Source: Rhododendron vialii (Eukaryota > Streptophyta > Magnoliopsida > Ericales > Ericaceae). Taken from it: 64,000 nt of DNA. The translations under genes and the position numbers were made by a program. This document shows, piece by piece, positions 48,039-59,674 of this stretch (positions are counted from its first letter, which is position 1; the number at the start of each line of letters is the position of its first letter). The DNA lies in assembly GCF_030253575.1 (NCBI RefSeq), contig NC_080566.1, forward strand, positions 8,007,501 through 8,071,500, given 5' to 3'. The notes beneath the pieces were generated by a model. The model saw only the letters and a list, made by a program, of their open reading frames with translations. It had not been told where the DNA came from and ran no database searches.

Positions 48039-49155
48039 CCTCATCTCTCTCAATTATTTCGATTTTGAGTCAAGACAATGTTAGCGTACTGGGTTCTCTT
48101 CTCGTTGCCTGTGGCATTCGTTCCACATAGTACAGTTGTGTAAATGTATCGCCGTTTTCCCATCATTCTAAATTTAGGGCTGCAGACGAACAGCGCAATC
48201 AGTTCGAGACTCGGTTGGACTCGTTTAGGAATTGAGCCGAGCTCGAATTTTAGGCTCATATAGTAAACGAGCCAAACTGAACACTCTAAAGTTCTGTTCG
48301 GCTCGTTTACATAAGCTCATTAAGTAAATTAACCAGGCTTGACACTTTAAGGACTCAGGGCGTTTACAAACAAGCCGAGCTTGCCCAAGCTCGATAAAGC
48401 TTGGGCACAATACTTCGGCTGTGGGCCTTCTGGCGAAAATGTTCAAGATTTCGATCAGTGGGCACTGTATAGAGGATCAATGTTTTGAAAATATATCTTA
48501 CAAATTCGTAAAAGTACTCATATACATACCTATAGACGACAGATTGATCTTGTTCGTTTGGTTTGCTTCGCTCATTAGTTTTGTTCTTCGATTCAAGCTC
48601 ACCGTACACTAATGGGTACATGCGACAATAAAACGCCGAAAAACTAACCAAATGGTTGGGGGAAACAGTTCACAGGACTCCACAATACAGCTGCATTACA
48701 CATTTTGTTTCGTTGGCTACTCGATATGGTTCGTAATAAGCTTCGTACCTTCAAATGGTCAAGACCAGACTTGTCGAGCACCCTGGAAAAGAACTTTTCG
48801 AGATAATCACGTACGAGAAAAATCCTTGTATTTGGGAGGATTTTCATCTGATACCGGTTCTTTTACGGGGCCGTAGAGCTTTGGCGGAACGACAGAACCA
48901 GCGAAAAAAGATGCCCCGGAAATTCTCGGTCCGTAGATTGATTGTTTGATTTTCAAAATTCACGACCACGATATCTGATTCTCAATACTTGTGATTCAAA
49001 CGCTTTCAATATTTAAAAGATCCGTTACTGATGCATGTCCCGACACGCCTATTTAAGACCATCATGCTCAGCCAAAGTGTGTGATCAGCCTAGCTAAATT
49101 GTTTGAAATATAACTGAAGGCAACAATGTGAAAAGTTGGAGTAAAAACCACATAC
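48036..49155. other. Gene-free region with a GGCTCG-type element
   Basis: Apart from the element at 48179-48412 I see only unassigned open frames (48652-48949) with no recognisable domain. Confidence 0.5.
48179..48412. mobile_element. GGCTCG-rich hAT-type MITE relic
   Basis: Begins agggctgcagacgaac and is rich in gctcgtttac/gagccgagctcg words, as in the element at 50838-51357. Ends are degraded. Confidence 0.5.
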
Positions 49156-49560
49156 CTGCATGCTGCGGGAATTTCATCGGCTTCGATAACATGATCAGTA
49201 GTAACCAGCCTAGACATACTCAAGCTGTCCCTCCAATTTGCGGCCTTCGTCTCATATAAATCGTCCTTGCTCTCGAACCTCACCCTCTTTGTCCGCTTCA
49301 CTTCGGTGTCATGCCCGTGAAATGCACGAATTCCAAGGATCATTTCGTCCAGCAAGCATGTTCGAGGGGATTCCGTTCACAACTTTGGTGGGCAACTTTG
49401 ATATGCCCACCGCTTGTTTCGTGAACACCACTAAGGTCAATGACCGGAACCTGTAACTTGGTGGTCCGAATACTTTTCGACCGGTCATTGGAGAGCTCAT
49501 CCGCCGGGGCGGATAAACATTTTGGGGACTTTCACCACCCCTGCATCTACTAGCTGGCCC
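49156..49560 (-). pseudogene. 2-oxoglutarate/Fe(II)-dependent dioxygenase (ACC-oxidase-homologue type), broken first exon
   Basis: The minus strand shows, in shifting frames, DAGVVKVPKMFIRP, then QVPVIDLSGVHET, then VVNGIPSN, then IRAFHGHDTEVKR and DLYETKAANWRDSLSMS, ending EIPAACR at a donor (AG|GTATGT, 49156). These are consecutive landmarks of the N-terminal half of plant ACC-oxidase-like dioxygenases. At least two frameshifts separate them, the segment before VVNGIP (normally WGFFQVVNHGIP) is partly deleted, and about 8 residues after EVKR are missing. The catalytic iron-binding half is not adjacent. Certainly non-functional. Confidence 0.75.
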
Positions 49561-49589
49561 CTTCAACTCTTTTGCCCTGTCATCCTTCC

Positions 49590-50260
49590 ACCGCCTTCAC
49601 TCGACCACCACCATTGCCAATTTGCCACCACACCTTAACTCTACCGCCTTCGCCACCAACATTTAACCACCACCACCACTTCAACACCACAACTACCACA
49701 CGAGAAACCTAATCTGAATTAGAGAACAATGACACAATCAAATCCAAACGAACAAGATGTTGAATTGAACCATACCAATCTCTACTGGGGGTTATTGCTC
49801 ATTTTTTTTGTTGTTTTATTTTCCTCCACCATGACTATCACACCTCTACCATTACCATCGTTATTTTAGCACCACATAACATCCACCTCGCTACTCGACC
49901 ACCAATGTCACCACCACCACAACCACTGTTACTTCACCAACACTAAGCACTAATACAACACAAAATTGCGGATAATGATTGATAATGGTGTTGATGTTTC
50001 GATCTACCGCCACCACATTACAAGTACGACTTCCAATGCCACCACATTGTATCGAGAATATTCTCTAGTCAAGAATTTAAGAATTTTTTTAATTCTCAGG
50101 ATTAAAACCATCACCTCCACCACAAAAATGACGTCGAGAGTTTAGTCTCAGTGCAAAAATTAACAAAATTTTAGTTCTTTTTTAAAAAAATAATATAAAC
50201 GAAAAGAATTATAAATCTTTTTGGGATTGTGAAGTAGGTGGGCTAGGCAATGGAAATTAA
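49590..50260. other. Low-complexity caccac-rich stretch and AT-rich DNA
   Basis: 49590-50130 is full of degenerate cac/acc triplets without an open frame. Nothing else recognised. Confidence 0.6.
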
Positions 50261-50694
50261 GTTTGTTATACATGCGCATTAAATTGCATGTGGAGCTGAT
50301 CCACCATTTTGTTGCATTGGTAAACTTAATCGTGTGTGGGCCTTGTTGTGTTTGGTTGAGGAGACAGAGAGAGAGAGAGAGAGAGAGAAAGTGGGAAGAC
50401 AGAGGAGAAGTTGAGAGTGATGAAAGAAGGACCTATGGTGAGTTAAGAGGCTGTTGAGAGATTGTGTGGCAGTGAGTTATTTGTGTTAGCTATATGTATG
50501 AGTGTATGTGCTGGTGTAAAAGGTGTGGAGAGAGAGAGAGAGGGAACGGGGAGCCCTCCCTAGGGGGGTTTCCCATACCAGTGAGCGTGCTGTGAGAGAG
50601 AAGTGTGAGATTTGTGTATGTAATTTTGTGTTGAAATTGATTAATAGAAGAGTAGTGATCGACTGTGTGAGAAATATTGTGTGTGAATGTCTCT

Positions 50695-50816
50695 CTTGTT
50701 TTAAAAACATTAGAGGAGTACATGGCTATGCGATCTCCACCGGGTGGAAAGGTCACCCCCAAGAAATTTATATCCGATCGCATAGCCATGTACTCCTCCA
50801 ATGTTTTTAAAACAAG
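50695..50816. repeat. 41-bp inverted repeat with one mismatch
   Basis: Arms 50695-50735 and 50776-50816 are inverted copies differing at one base, around a 40-bp spacer. The left arm includes gaggagtacatggctatgcg. Confidence 0.92.
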
Positions 50817-50837
50817 CCTTACTGGCTCATCAGCAGG

Positions 50838-51357
50838 GCTGCAAATGAACCGAGCCGCTCGGCTCGGTAGTGGCTCGTTCAAGCTCGGCTCGGAAGTTAA
50901 ACGAATAAGTTCGAGCCGATTTTTTCAGCTCGTTTTGTAAATAAGCCGAGCTCGAGCTAGGATAAGCTCGGCTCGAATCGGCTCGCGAGCTGGGGTATAT
51001 ATACTTAAGTTTATGATTTTTATTGTTATTTCATAATTCGTTCTTTCTGTTTTCATTTTCCAATCAACCAAGGGAGGTGAGAGCACATGCATATCAATAC
51101 ACCTCCGCTCCATAGGAAAATGAAAGATATATACCTTCACAATTAAAATATTTTTGGTTGTATTAGGCCTATGCGATGATATATATACATTTTTCGTTGG
51201 TCCGTTGAGATTCGTGAACAAGCTCGAGTTCGAGTCAAGCCAAGGTCCGCTCGGCTCGAGCTCGACTCGTTAAGTTTTCACTGAGCTCAAGCTCGTATTC
51301 GTTAAAAACTTAATAAACAAGCTTGAATATTGTAAGGCTCGGTTCGGCTCGTTTGCA
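50838..51357. mobile_element. GGCTCG-rich hAT-type MITE
   Basis: The left end agggctgcaaatgaaccgag and right end (other strand) ggtgcaaacgagccgaaccg are inverted copies, with long stretches of gctcgagctcggctcg near both ends and AT-rich DNA between. It ends about 60 bp upstream of the dioxygenase C-terminal fragment. No clean 8-bp target duplication seen. Confidence 0.6.
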
Positions 51358-51418
51358 CCAGTAGTGGTTTTCTGTGGAGTAAACGAAAACTGATTCTTAT
51401 GCTCCAACAAGAACAAGC

Positions 51419-51649
51419 TTGTCCGGGGTGCTCGCAAAAGCGGTTGGACCTGGAATTTCCTTGCCAAGCTTTTTCAGAACTCGTTTCCTAGAAGGCACCG
51501 GGTCAAGATCATATGGGCCGATAAAGGAGTTGTTATCGGAAGAGAATCCTCCCGTCTACAAGGATACTGCTGCGGAAGAGTACCTGACGCTCCGATACCA
51601 GAGAGGGACCGGTGGAGAAGACCATCTACTGTCACATTTCAAGTTGTAA
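51419..51649 (+). pseudogene. 2-oxoglutarate-dependent dioxygenase, C-terminal fragment
   Basis: The plus-strand frame reads VLAKAVGPGISLPSFFRTRF, then YGPIKELLSEENPPVYKDT, EEYLTLRY and a terminal HFKL followed by a stop. This is the last ~75 residues of an ACC-oxidase-like dioxygenase (normally HRVLA...GPRISVA.FF and YGPIKELLSE.NP). The HRVLA histidine, one of the iron ligands in intact enzymes, is missing because the sequence upstream is unrelated and a MITE begins about 60 bp away. It is in the opposite orientation to the N-terminal relic at 49156-49560, so the two cannot be one transcript. Confidence 0.75.
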
Positions 51650-52190
51650 TGCAGGTGAAGTTCAAAAAAAAAGTTGTAATTCAGGAGGCCACGGAGTTCC
51701 TTTTTCTCCCACTGTTCTGGGTTAGAAAAATCAGTTTTAGTAAATCCCTTGGCTTTGAAATTTGAATGTGCTCTTCATTAAGTCTCTTTAGTACTTTTGC
51801 AGCTATGTACTTGTTCTAAAGGCACTAGTGTGGATCATTTTGTAGCCAATGGAGAAACACAATGCTACATTCGTGCGAATAACGTGGAAGTGCGAGTCAT
51901 GTGCTTGTAAAAGAAGGCAAGGTAGTATGTGTGAATCATGTATTACAATAGAGTAAAGTGCAAGTCGTGTGCTCTTGCCGGCGAGGTTTGCTTGCTGGCA
52001 CTATGGTGGTTTGGTCGATCCGGGGTGGGTCTTATTGGTGGGGTACAGTGTCGCCGGGGGGGAGGTTAGCCGGCAACTGTTGGTTTGCTGAGGGCGTTCC
52101 TCTGTTCTGGGCGGTTAAGGGTTAGGGTTTGGGTCTATAGGCTGAGCTTAGCTTGCTTCTTCGTGGGCTTGCAATTTGGGTGTAGACACC
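51650..52190 (+). other. Left flank of the Gypsy insertion
   Basis: Unassigned DNA interrupted by the retrotransposon. Taken with the right flank (63365-63628, ending in ttaataaaacttttgttgcc and an A-run) it resembles the 3' end of an older retroelement transcript, but I cannot identify it. Confidence 0.35.
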
Positions 52191-54038
52191 CCAATCTGGG
52201 CTTCCAGATTAATTTACTTACGGTTTTTGATTCCCCAATGATGAAATGGATCAAGAACACCCTGGGAATGATAGCGTGTTTGAGCTTTGAGTGTTTGAAA
52301 AACTCTTGAACCTAACCTAGCCTAAGCCACTTCAAAAACCAAAAACCCTACTGATGTGCGCCAGGGCGCAACCATTCCGCGCCAGGGCGCACCATCGCGC
52401 GCCTGACTCACTCCATCGCGTGACAATGCGCCAGGGCGCACCATCGCGCGACAGACTCACTATGTCGCGCGACGGTCAAAGCTGTCCCCATCACCTTTAT
52501 CAGCTGGGATGCTTAGCCACCAAGCAAACCTTAACCAGCCTAGTGGACTGGTTGAGCTCCTCTCATTACACCAACCAGATTGATCACCCCCTCTCCCTAT
52601 TTATACCCCCATGGGTCTTTCATTCAAAGGGTTCCAAAAAATGAAAGGTTAAGCACAAGCTCTAGTACTTTTCTTCCAAAACTCACAATCTTTCATTTTC
52701 ACACTTCAACCATCCAAGAACAAAGCTTGTTCTTTGCTTCTACCACTCAAACTCCTCAATCAAGCCTTCAAACATCAAAGCTCAACACCTTTCAAACTCA
52801 AAAACTAAAGGTATAGCTTACCTTTGTTCTATTTTCTGTTCTGATCCCTGAGGGGGGCCGGCAGGGCCAAGGCTGGTAATCAATACCAGTTCTGGTCCTA
52901 AAGCTGGCAAGGTTTCAAAAACCGTCATGGTAGGAACCAGCGCGCGATGGTCCCACTCTCTCGCGCGACACTCCGGTGCTGCATGAGATGGACCGCGTGG
53001 GGATTGGTGTCCTACTGTTTTGTGCTTTATTTTGTGTATAGATCACTCTGTTGAGCATGTTAATAACCAGTTTACTGCTTTCCTTTGTTAGAAATTGCTA
53101 GCCGTAGTTCAATTTGCATGTCTTCTGTTTTGGAGTACGCCAGGGCGCACCATCGCGCGCCAGACTGGTTCCATCGCGCGACAGTGCGCCAAGGCGCATC
53201 CTCGCGCGCCAGACTGGCTCCGTCGCGCGACAGTATGCCTCTGACCAGTGAGTGGCCTTGCACGGGTAGCTTAGTTTTAGATCATTATTTTGTCCCCACA
53301 CTGTTTATGGGGTGTTTTATTAATTTGTAAGGCTTTAAACTCCTTTAAACTGTATATTATGCTGTTATAAACTGCGTGGTTTGTCCTGGGTGTGCACTGG
53401 TCCTTCCAGAGCCCAGATGGTTTGAGAATAAGAGCTGTGGGTTTGAGCTCACCGGCGCGCGCGTGTCTTGGAGTTGTGCGCGCATGAGTAAACAGCATGC
53501 AGTGACTCGTTCAGTGCATGCTAGTTTCTTCCTACGCACGTCACTCCAAAACAGGGGCCTCCCAGTTTGTTTAAACTCTCACAGCAGTCTGTTCTCATCC
53601 TATACTAACTGCTCATCCATGCTATCTATCACATCCTGCAAACATGTTACAGTATTAATCCCCGATTAACTGTTCCCCTGCCCTAATTGGCTAAAAATTG
53701 ATTAATCAAACAGAATCGCAAACAAACATTTTCGCAAATGCCTAAGTAGAGACCGATCTCCGGATTGGGCGAGAGGGGTGCCATAAAACCCTTCCCCTCT
53801 CGTAACCTGGCTCCCGAACCCAGATATGGTTATGACGGACTGGTTCCTTAACTTTTTCAAATCAATCAGCGCGGCAAGTGCTTCGAAATACGGTTCCTTG
53901 GGTGTCGGACCTTCAAAACCCGAGTGGCGACTCTGTATTTTTGTGAGCGCTTGCTTCCCCGCTCGCGCTCCCTCGACCCGGGCCCCTTGCCTCGCGTCTC
54001 GGAATCCGAAAATTCCGAAAAGGGCACGCTTGCCCACA
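52191..54038 (+). repeat. 5' LTR of Gypsy element
   Basis: 1,848 bp, TG...CA. It contains several copies of a GC-rich word (gcgccagggcgcaccatcgc) and, near its end, agaccgatctccggattggg followed by a run rich in aaacccttcccctctcg. Confidence 0.95.
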
Positions 54039-54039
54039 G

Positions 54040-54057
54040 TGGCGACTCTGCTGGGGA
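54040..54057 (+). promoter_or_regulatory. Primer binding site
   Basis: TGGCGACTCTGCTGGGGA starts one base after the LTR. It begins with TGG, complementary to a tRNA CCA end, and is of the kind found in plant Ogre/Tat elements. Confidence 0.85.
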
Positions 54058-54651
54058 TCGAATCAATATTAGTCTATACTTAGATTTTAATACGCTTGAG
54101 AACAATCCCACAAAAGTCTGTCAAAATAGTGAGCTTCGCGCTGCTAAAGAAAGGATTGGTGATTTAACGGGACCTCGTGTCCGGCCAATCCAATCTGGGA
54201 CTTTTCCGATCATTCTCTCGTGTAGTTTCTTCTAAGCATTGACTAAATAAAGTGGGCCAAATTTGAAAAAGGCGTTTGCGAATTTGCGATTCTATTTTCA
54301 TTAATCAACTTCTTTAGCATCTTCATTTGCATCGATGTGGGATAAAGCCTCGTTGGATCGTTTTGGCAATCCGGCACGGTTTATCGGAGCTCGGGGACCC
54401 CGAATGACCGACAACCTTCGACGATAATGAGTCATTCTACCGTTTGACTGTTGCTCTGCGATTACGCGGGCAGCGGGAGGTATATCTTGGCTTTAGTCCG
54501 AGGAACCCGTTACAAGCCAAAACCAGCCTTTGCATATACAAAGCATTAGAACTCTCCAAACTAGGACAGGTACCTACAGGTTAAGATTACTTGCATCTAA
54601 CCCCCATATACTGTCTACGTGTTACTGCTTTCCCTATCGCATGTACTGTAC

Positions 54652-55680
54652 ATACACTATTTTGCATAGGAGCATGCTTAAGGTTGTCTTGTCTTTCAAG
54701 TTTGTCATGCGCTGTCTAAGACGTTGTTGGACCCGATGAGGAGTCGTTCATTCTGTCGAATGTTCGTTATCAATCGCAAAGTCCTTAGTTCAATGAGACT
54801 TTGGGAAATCAAAATTTACTACATCCTTGGCTCATGCCCGATTAAGGATTCAACCAACAATAAGGAACCACAAGGTATGGATGCCACGTCACTGGTGCCA
54901 CCCAGGTTGAAGTGCGAAGTCACTATACACCGCCGTGTTCAAGGTTAAGGTGCCATGTCATCAACGCCGAGTTGTTCCAAGTTCGAAGTTGAATCTTCAA
55001 AAGGGACTAGCCAAAGATTTAGTCTATTTTGACTTCTTTTAGGATCTGTCGATCCACTCAAGGACACATCGCCGAAAAGAATTCTGAGGATTCCGGCAAC
55101 GTCTGAAACTCGTGAGGCAAACTCGTCTCTGGAACTGTACATACATACATTCTGTTTTGCGTAGGAGCATGATTAGGGCGGCTTCTAGGTTGTCTCTCTC
55201 TTTCGAGTCTGTCTTATGCTTATTAGGACGCTGCTAGACCCGATGAAGAGTCGTGCATCTCGATGGTGCACGTTGTTAATTTTTTTCAAAGTCCTTAGAT
55301 CAGCGAGACTTTGAGAAATCAAACCTTATTAAGTCCTTGGCTCATGCCCGATTAAGGATTCGACCGACAATAAGGAACCACAAAGTATTGATGTCGTGAC
55401 ATTGATATCATTCAGGTTACAAGTGCCTTGTCACTTACAACCACCCCGGCTAAAGCACAGCGTTGCTCACGCCACCTCGGTTAAGGTGTCACGCCGTCAA
55501 TACCGAGTTGTTTCTAATTCAAAGTCGAATATTCAAATGGGACTAGTCGAAGACTTAGTCTGTTTTGACATCTCTTAGGATCAGTTTGATCTATTCAAAG
55601 GATACACCCCCAAAAAGAATTCTGAGGATTCTGGCAGCCTCCGAACATCATGAGACAGACTTGTCTCTAGTTCTAGAGTC
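54652..55680 (+). repeat. ~0.5-kb diverged tandem duplication inside the Gypsy element
   Basis: 54652-55133 and 55134-about 55680 share ggagcatg, gacccgatga(g/a)gagtcgt, aaagtccttag, ttggctcatgcccgattaag, caataaggaaccacaa and aaaagaattctgaggatt in the same order. Confidence 0.8.
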
Positions 55681-55888
55681 TAGGGTTGACACCGACAACG
55701 ACGTGTACATTGCATTTTGCTGTAGGAACACCACTAAGCTTTTGTCTTACTTTGTTGTCCAAAGCTTCGGGCCATTGCATCGTCGAAGAGTACCAAAAAG
55801 AAGAGCCAAACCTGCTTGGGAACATCTACCGGAGCTGTTGCACCTTTGCTTCCAAGGTCATATCACCTGCCTTGTCCATCAATTCAGA

Positions 55889-57142
55889 ATGGCAGTACAA
55901 ATGGAGCTGGCTGAGCTCAAGAAGACTGTAGAAGAATTGGGTCACAAGATGGACAAACAGATGATTATGGTTCAGGGACTCGTTGGCCTCATTACCTCCA
56001 CAGCCCCGCAGCCAGATATGGGGCTAGTCAAAGAACCTTCTCAAGCCTACCACCCTCCGACGGTTGGAATCAAGCTGTGCTCAGGAGATATGTTCAAAGA
56101 CCTGGCTGAGTTTCATGAGGCCAGGACTCACTCGAAGGAGGATGTTGATTCCTTTGTCGAAGCCATTGCCAAAGGGGAGGACATACTTAGTGATGAATTC
56201 AGCCCCGAAGGCAAAAGAATGCATCCTATTGATGAGGCAATATGTTGCAATTGTGAAGCAAACAAGGGTTCCGCTTTGGATTCTCAGTTCACTCGCCGAA
56301 ACCCACCAAGGACTTTCTCACGCTTCTCTACACCTTTGGCCTCAATTTATGAGAAGCTCCTCGATGCTGGTTCCATCAAGCCCCTCAATCCAACTCCTCT
56401 ACCCAAAAATCCATCACCCAACTTCAAGTATAACCTCTATTGTGCCTACCATCAGATGCCTGGCCATCCTACCAGTGCTTGCTTCCGGCTTCGACATGCC
56501 GTTCAAGATCTCGTTGATTGTGGTATCATCACAACCCCACCACCATCAACAACCGATACCAATCAGGTTCAAAACGCTCAAAGCTTCCGAGCCCGAACCC
56601 AACCCCGGAGTTTCAATGTCTTCGAGGCACCTCTATCTACAGTAATGGAGAAGCTTTTCCAATCCGGGCATCTCAAGCCTTTGACCCCGACTTCCCCACC
56701 CAAAGTCTTACCAGCCAACTGCAATGCAAACCATTTCTGTGCCTTCCACCAAATGCCTGGCCATCCCACTGACGCATGCTATCGTCTTCGACATGAGATT
56801 CAAGATCTCATTGACAATGGCACGGTTCAAGTTCCACCAAAGCCTAACGTCATTTCCAACTCTTTGCCTCAACACAACTCTGACCCTCTGGTTGGTCAAA
56901 TATCTATCACCTCCACTCAAATCAACCCGAGCTCCACCATATTCAACCCTAGCCACTATATCGTCCCAGAGAGCCAACCCAAACCAATCGTATCCATCCT
57001 GTACGAATCGGAGATTAACATGATGGCTGTAGGTTGGGCAATTGAGGTCTTCACTGCCGACACCTGGATTGACAGTAATGAGGAGCTTACAAGGGAGCAG
57101 ACTGACGGGCTGAGGTCCATTGTTCATGGGAGCACCGAGTAG
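55889..57142 (+). CDS. Gag-like protein of the Gypsy element, duplicated zinc-knuckle module
   Basis: 417 aa from the ATG at 55889 (MAVQMELAELKKTVEELG, a coiled-coil-like start common for this gag group); the frame is open further upstream without an obvious better start. Residues about 140-370 hold two copies of a ~105-residue module, each with a proline-rich linker, then CAYHQMPGHPTSAC or CAFHQMPGHPTDAC and a leucine-rich LRH..QDL(V/I)D.G segment. These correspond to the CxYHxxxGHxTxxC nucleic-acid-binding motif of plant Gypsy gag. The usual large capsid region between the coiled coil and zinc motif is mostly absent, and no protease or polymerase follows. It may still bind RNA, but packaging would depend on a related autonomous element. 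Confidence 0.8.
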   Translation: MAVQMELAELKKTVEELGHKMDKQMIMVQGLVGLITSTAPQPDMGLVKEPSQAYHPPTVGIKLCSGDMFKDLAEFHEARTHSKEDVDSFVEAIAKGEDILSDEFSPEGKRMHPIDEAICCNCEANKGSALDSQFTRRNPPRTFSRFSTPLASIYEKLLDAGSIKPLNPTPLPKNPSPNFKYNLYCAYHQMPGHPTSACFRLRHAVQDLVDCGIITTPPPSTTDTNQVQNAQSFRARTQPRSFNVFEAPLSTVMEKLFQSGHLKPLTPTSPPKVLPANCNANHFCAFHQMPGHPTDACYRLRHEIQDLIDNGTVQVPPKPNVISNSLPQHNSDPLVGQISITSTQINPSSTIFNPSHYIVPESQPKPIVSILYESEINMMAVGWAIEVFTADTWIDSNEELTREQTDGLRSIVHGSTE

Positions 57143-59640
57143 GTTTGGTCAAAGAAGTTGAGGAAGCCGAAGTGCTGTTATTTGGGTCTGACACCCGTTG
57201 GATCCCACCTCTTTTTGTGGAAGCTATGGGTAGCCTTTTAAATATTGCATTTTTAAACCGCGTCTAGTTTGCATTGGCATTACGTTTGAGTCTGACACAG
57301 AGTCTTTTGAGTCATCTAAGTCTAGCTCTGAGTCGGAGGTTGTGCCTTTTGGCCCTCCACGTCGTAGCTTTTATTTTCAATCCGAGTCTTTTGCTGTACT
57401 TGGCAACCCCGAGGGGCTATCTTTTTGAATGCATTATCTTGCTTCTAAGTACTTTGCTGGCTTGTGAATAAACTGTGTCGACCGACGACGAAGGGATAGA
57501 TTTCGATGGGATCATTCCCAAGGAAATGTGTTCCCTCGCCGAAAGGAAAGACAAAAGGCGTGCTCAGCCTATTAAAAGGAGAAGTAGTTTCAAATAAACT
57601 TGAAAGACAAGTATAACCTCCCGAAAGGTTCAAGGTTGGTCCAAGCACTGCCCCCAAAGGAGCATTGCGCCCGGTCAGACAGGCTCGAAGAATTCAGCAA
57701 CGACTTGGCATGGTCTCACAAAGACATGCCTGGTATTGATCTTGAGATAAAGGAACATCAAATCTTGTTGCTACCGGATGCCAAGCCAAAAAGCAGAAGC
57801 TCAAAAGGTCCAGCGCCTCATAAATGTTCAAGTTTGTAGGAACAGCATTCCACCAAGTACAAGTTAGCAAGTTCAAAATTGGTCTGGAACGAGACATGTC
57901 AACCGAAGCACACTGGACTCTGCGCTATCAAAGCCGTTTTATCTGAGGCTGTGGCTAGAGATCATCGATCTCGACGACCTCGATGGCAATCAATTTCAAA
58001 TACCTTGGTCAACATGGATCAATTCAAAAGTCTTTTCCCTGAGAGAAGCTCGTTGGGCTGAAAACCCCAAGGGTGGGCAGTTCCAAGCAAAAGTTAGAGT
58101 AGCCTGCTAGACCAAGAACCTATGAAGGAGGTCTAGGCAAAAGTAAAGGCAACATTTGAAAGCTCGCTAGACCGAAAACCCGAATGGGCGGTTCTAGGCA
58201 AAAGTTATAGCGTAAACGGTACGGTAAAATACTCGAGTGAACCTTGGCCTGAACTACGTTCTGACCTGATTCCCTAGCTTGGGATACGTAGGCAGTCAAT
58301 CTTTGAGACTCGGTCACATTCTATCAATTGGATCCATGGTTGACATTTTGGTACACATCAAAGGTCGAAGAGGATCGAAGATCAGATCAAGCTGCATTGG
58401 AGGAATCAGAAGGGGGAAAATCTTTGTCTTTCAATTTTATTACAAACTACTTCTTCAATTTACAGGCTGAGCATAAGTCTTAAAACATTTAAAGCATCAA
58501 AAACAGAACAAAATGCTAGAGGCCTTAACCGGCTCACAATTTATTCTAAGTTCAGCGAAGTCTGGTGTAAGCAACCATAGCGCGTTTGTTCGAAGTGATG
58601 CGCGTTGGTCTCAAACCCGCGCACGCTTCTTGCAACAGACAGTAGCAGCTAGCTACTACCCTCGAATGTCATTCCAGGGGCTTTTGCCAAGTCTTGTCAT
58701 ACCATGCAAGTCATATGGACATAATGTGACTGCACGGGGGTGTCGGTTTCAGTCCGGGCCTATACAAGTCATTATCTGTGTTTTATGTCCATTTTTGCGA
58801 CATTTTTCCAGCTTTTCAATCAACTGTCGTTTCGAGATGCTTTTCTCGGTTTTGTTTGTAGAGGTCTTTGTGCCTTTTTGCGTCTTTCGCAAGTGTCAAT
58901 TTCACCTGTCCAAAGGAATGTTGTGAGTTTTTGGCTCATTAATACCCAAAAATTTCATTATGTTCCGTGTGTCTAAGGGTTTGCATTATACCTTGGGGCT
59001 CTTTTTCCCTTTTCATTCGAGCTAGGCGAGTCTGTTTATGTGCGCACGTCTGTGTGTCGATTTCAATCACTTGTCAATGCAAATTAAATATTAGTGGTTA
59101 GTTTTTGCATTCTCTTCAACACTTGTAAAATAGTGCCAATAAACTGGAAAACGCAATTGTTACATTGCTACCCTAGTATCAGTAATCCGGAAGCAGCGGA
59201 ATCTCTTGAAGCAGCAAGGGCGCGTCAGCCCAATGCCAAGCAAAGCATCTCTGGGGCACATCTGCCCAAGTATCGAAGAAAGGGCACGCAAGCCCAATTC
59301 CGTCAACTAGGGCACGCCAGCCCGCTCGATGTCTCTCTATCTTGGTGCGCATCTTCAGGGCAAAAGGCAGTAAAGTACTTGGGCTCAGTGGTAGTCCTTA
59401 GGCGTCGTTGTCCTCGTAGGAGCCGCCCTTAGCTTGCATCTTCATTTTCAATTTGTGCATTTTCTTAGTATGCATCTTTGCATATTGTATATCAAATGTT
59501 TAAAGCAGGAAAATTCTATGACGGAATCACTTCTGTGGGTTAGTGCAAGAATGGGGGAATGCCACACGCCACTTTCCTTGTCTCATTTGCCATGGTAACC
59601 ATCAAGCACACAACCTCGCTGTCCTGCTCTGTTGGCACTT
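57143..59640 (+). other. Internal region of the Gypsy element without pol
   Basis: Short open frames only. Contains repeated phrases such as gaccgaaaacccgaatgggc and gggatacgtaggcagtcaat, which I associate with Ogre-type elements. No reverse transcriptase, RNase H or integrase motif found in any frame listed or by eye. Confidence 0.6.
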
Positions 59641-59674
59641 AGAATGCACTTTGGGGAATCAGAATTCAATCCAA

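Noticed and set aside
48652-48949. Overlapping ORFs on both strands
   Set aside because: No conserved motif in any frame; cannot be supported as a gene.
53702-54037. 111-codon minus-strand ORF, repeated at 63028-63384
   Set aside because: Lies within the LTR end and is duplicated only because the LTR is; antisense to the element, no domain.
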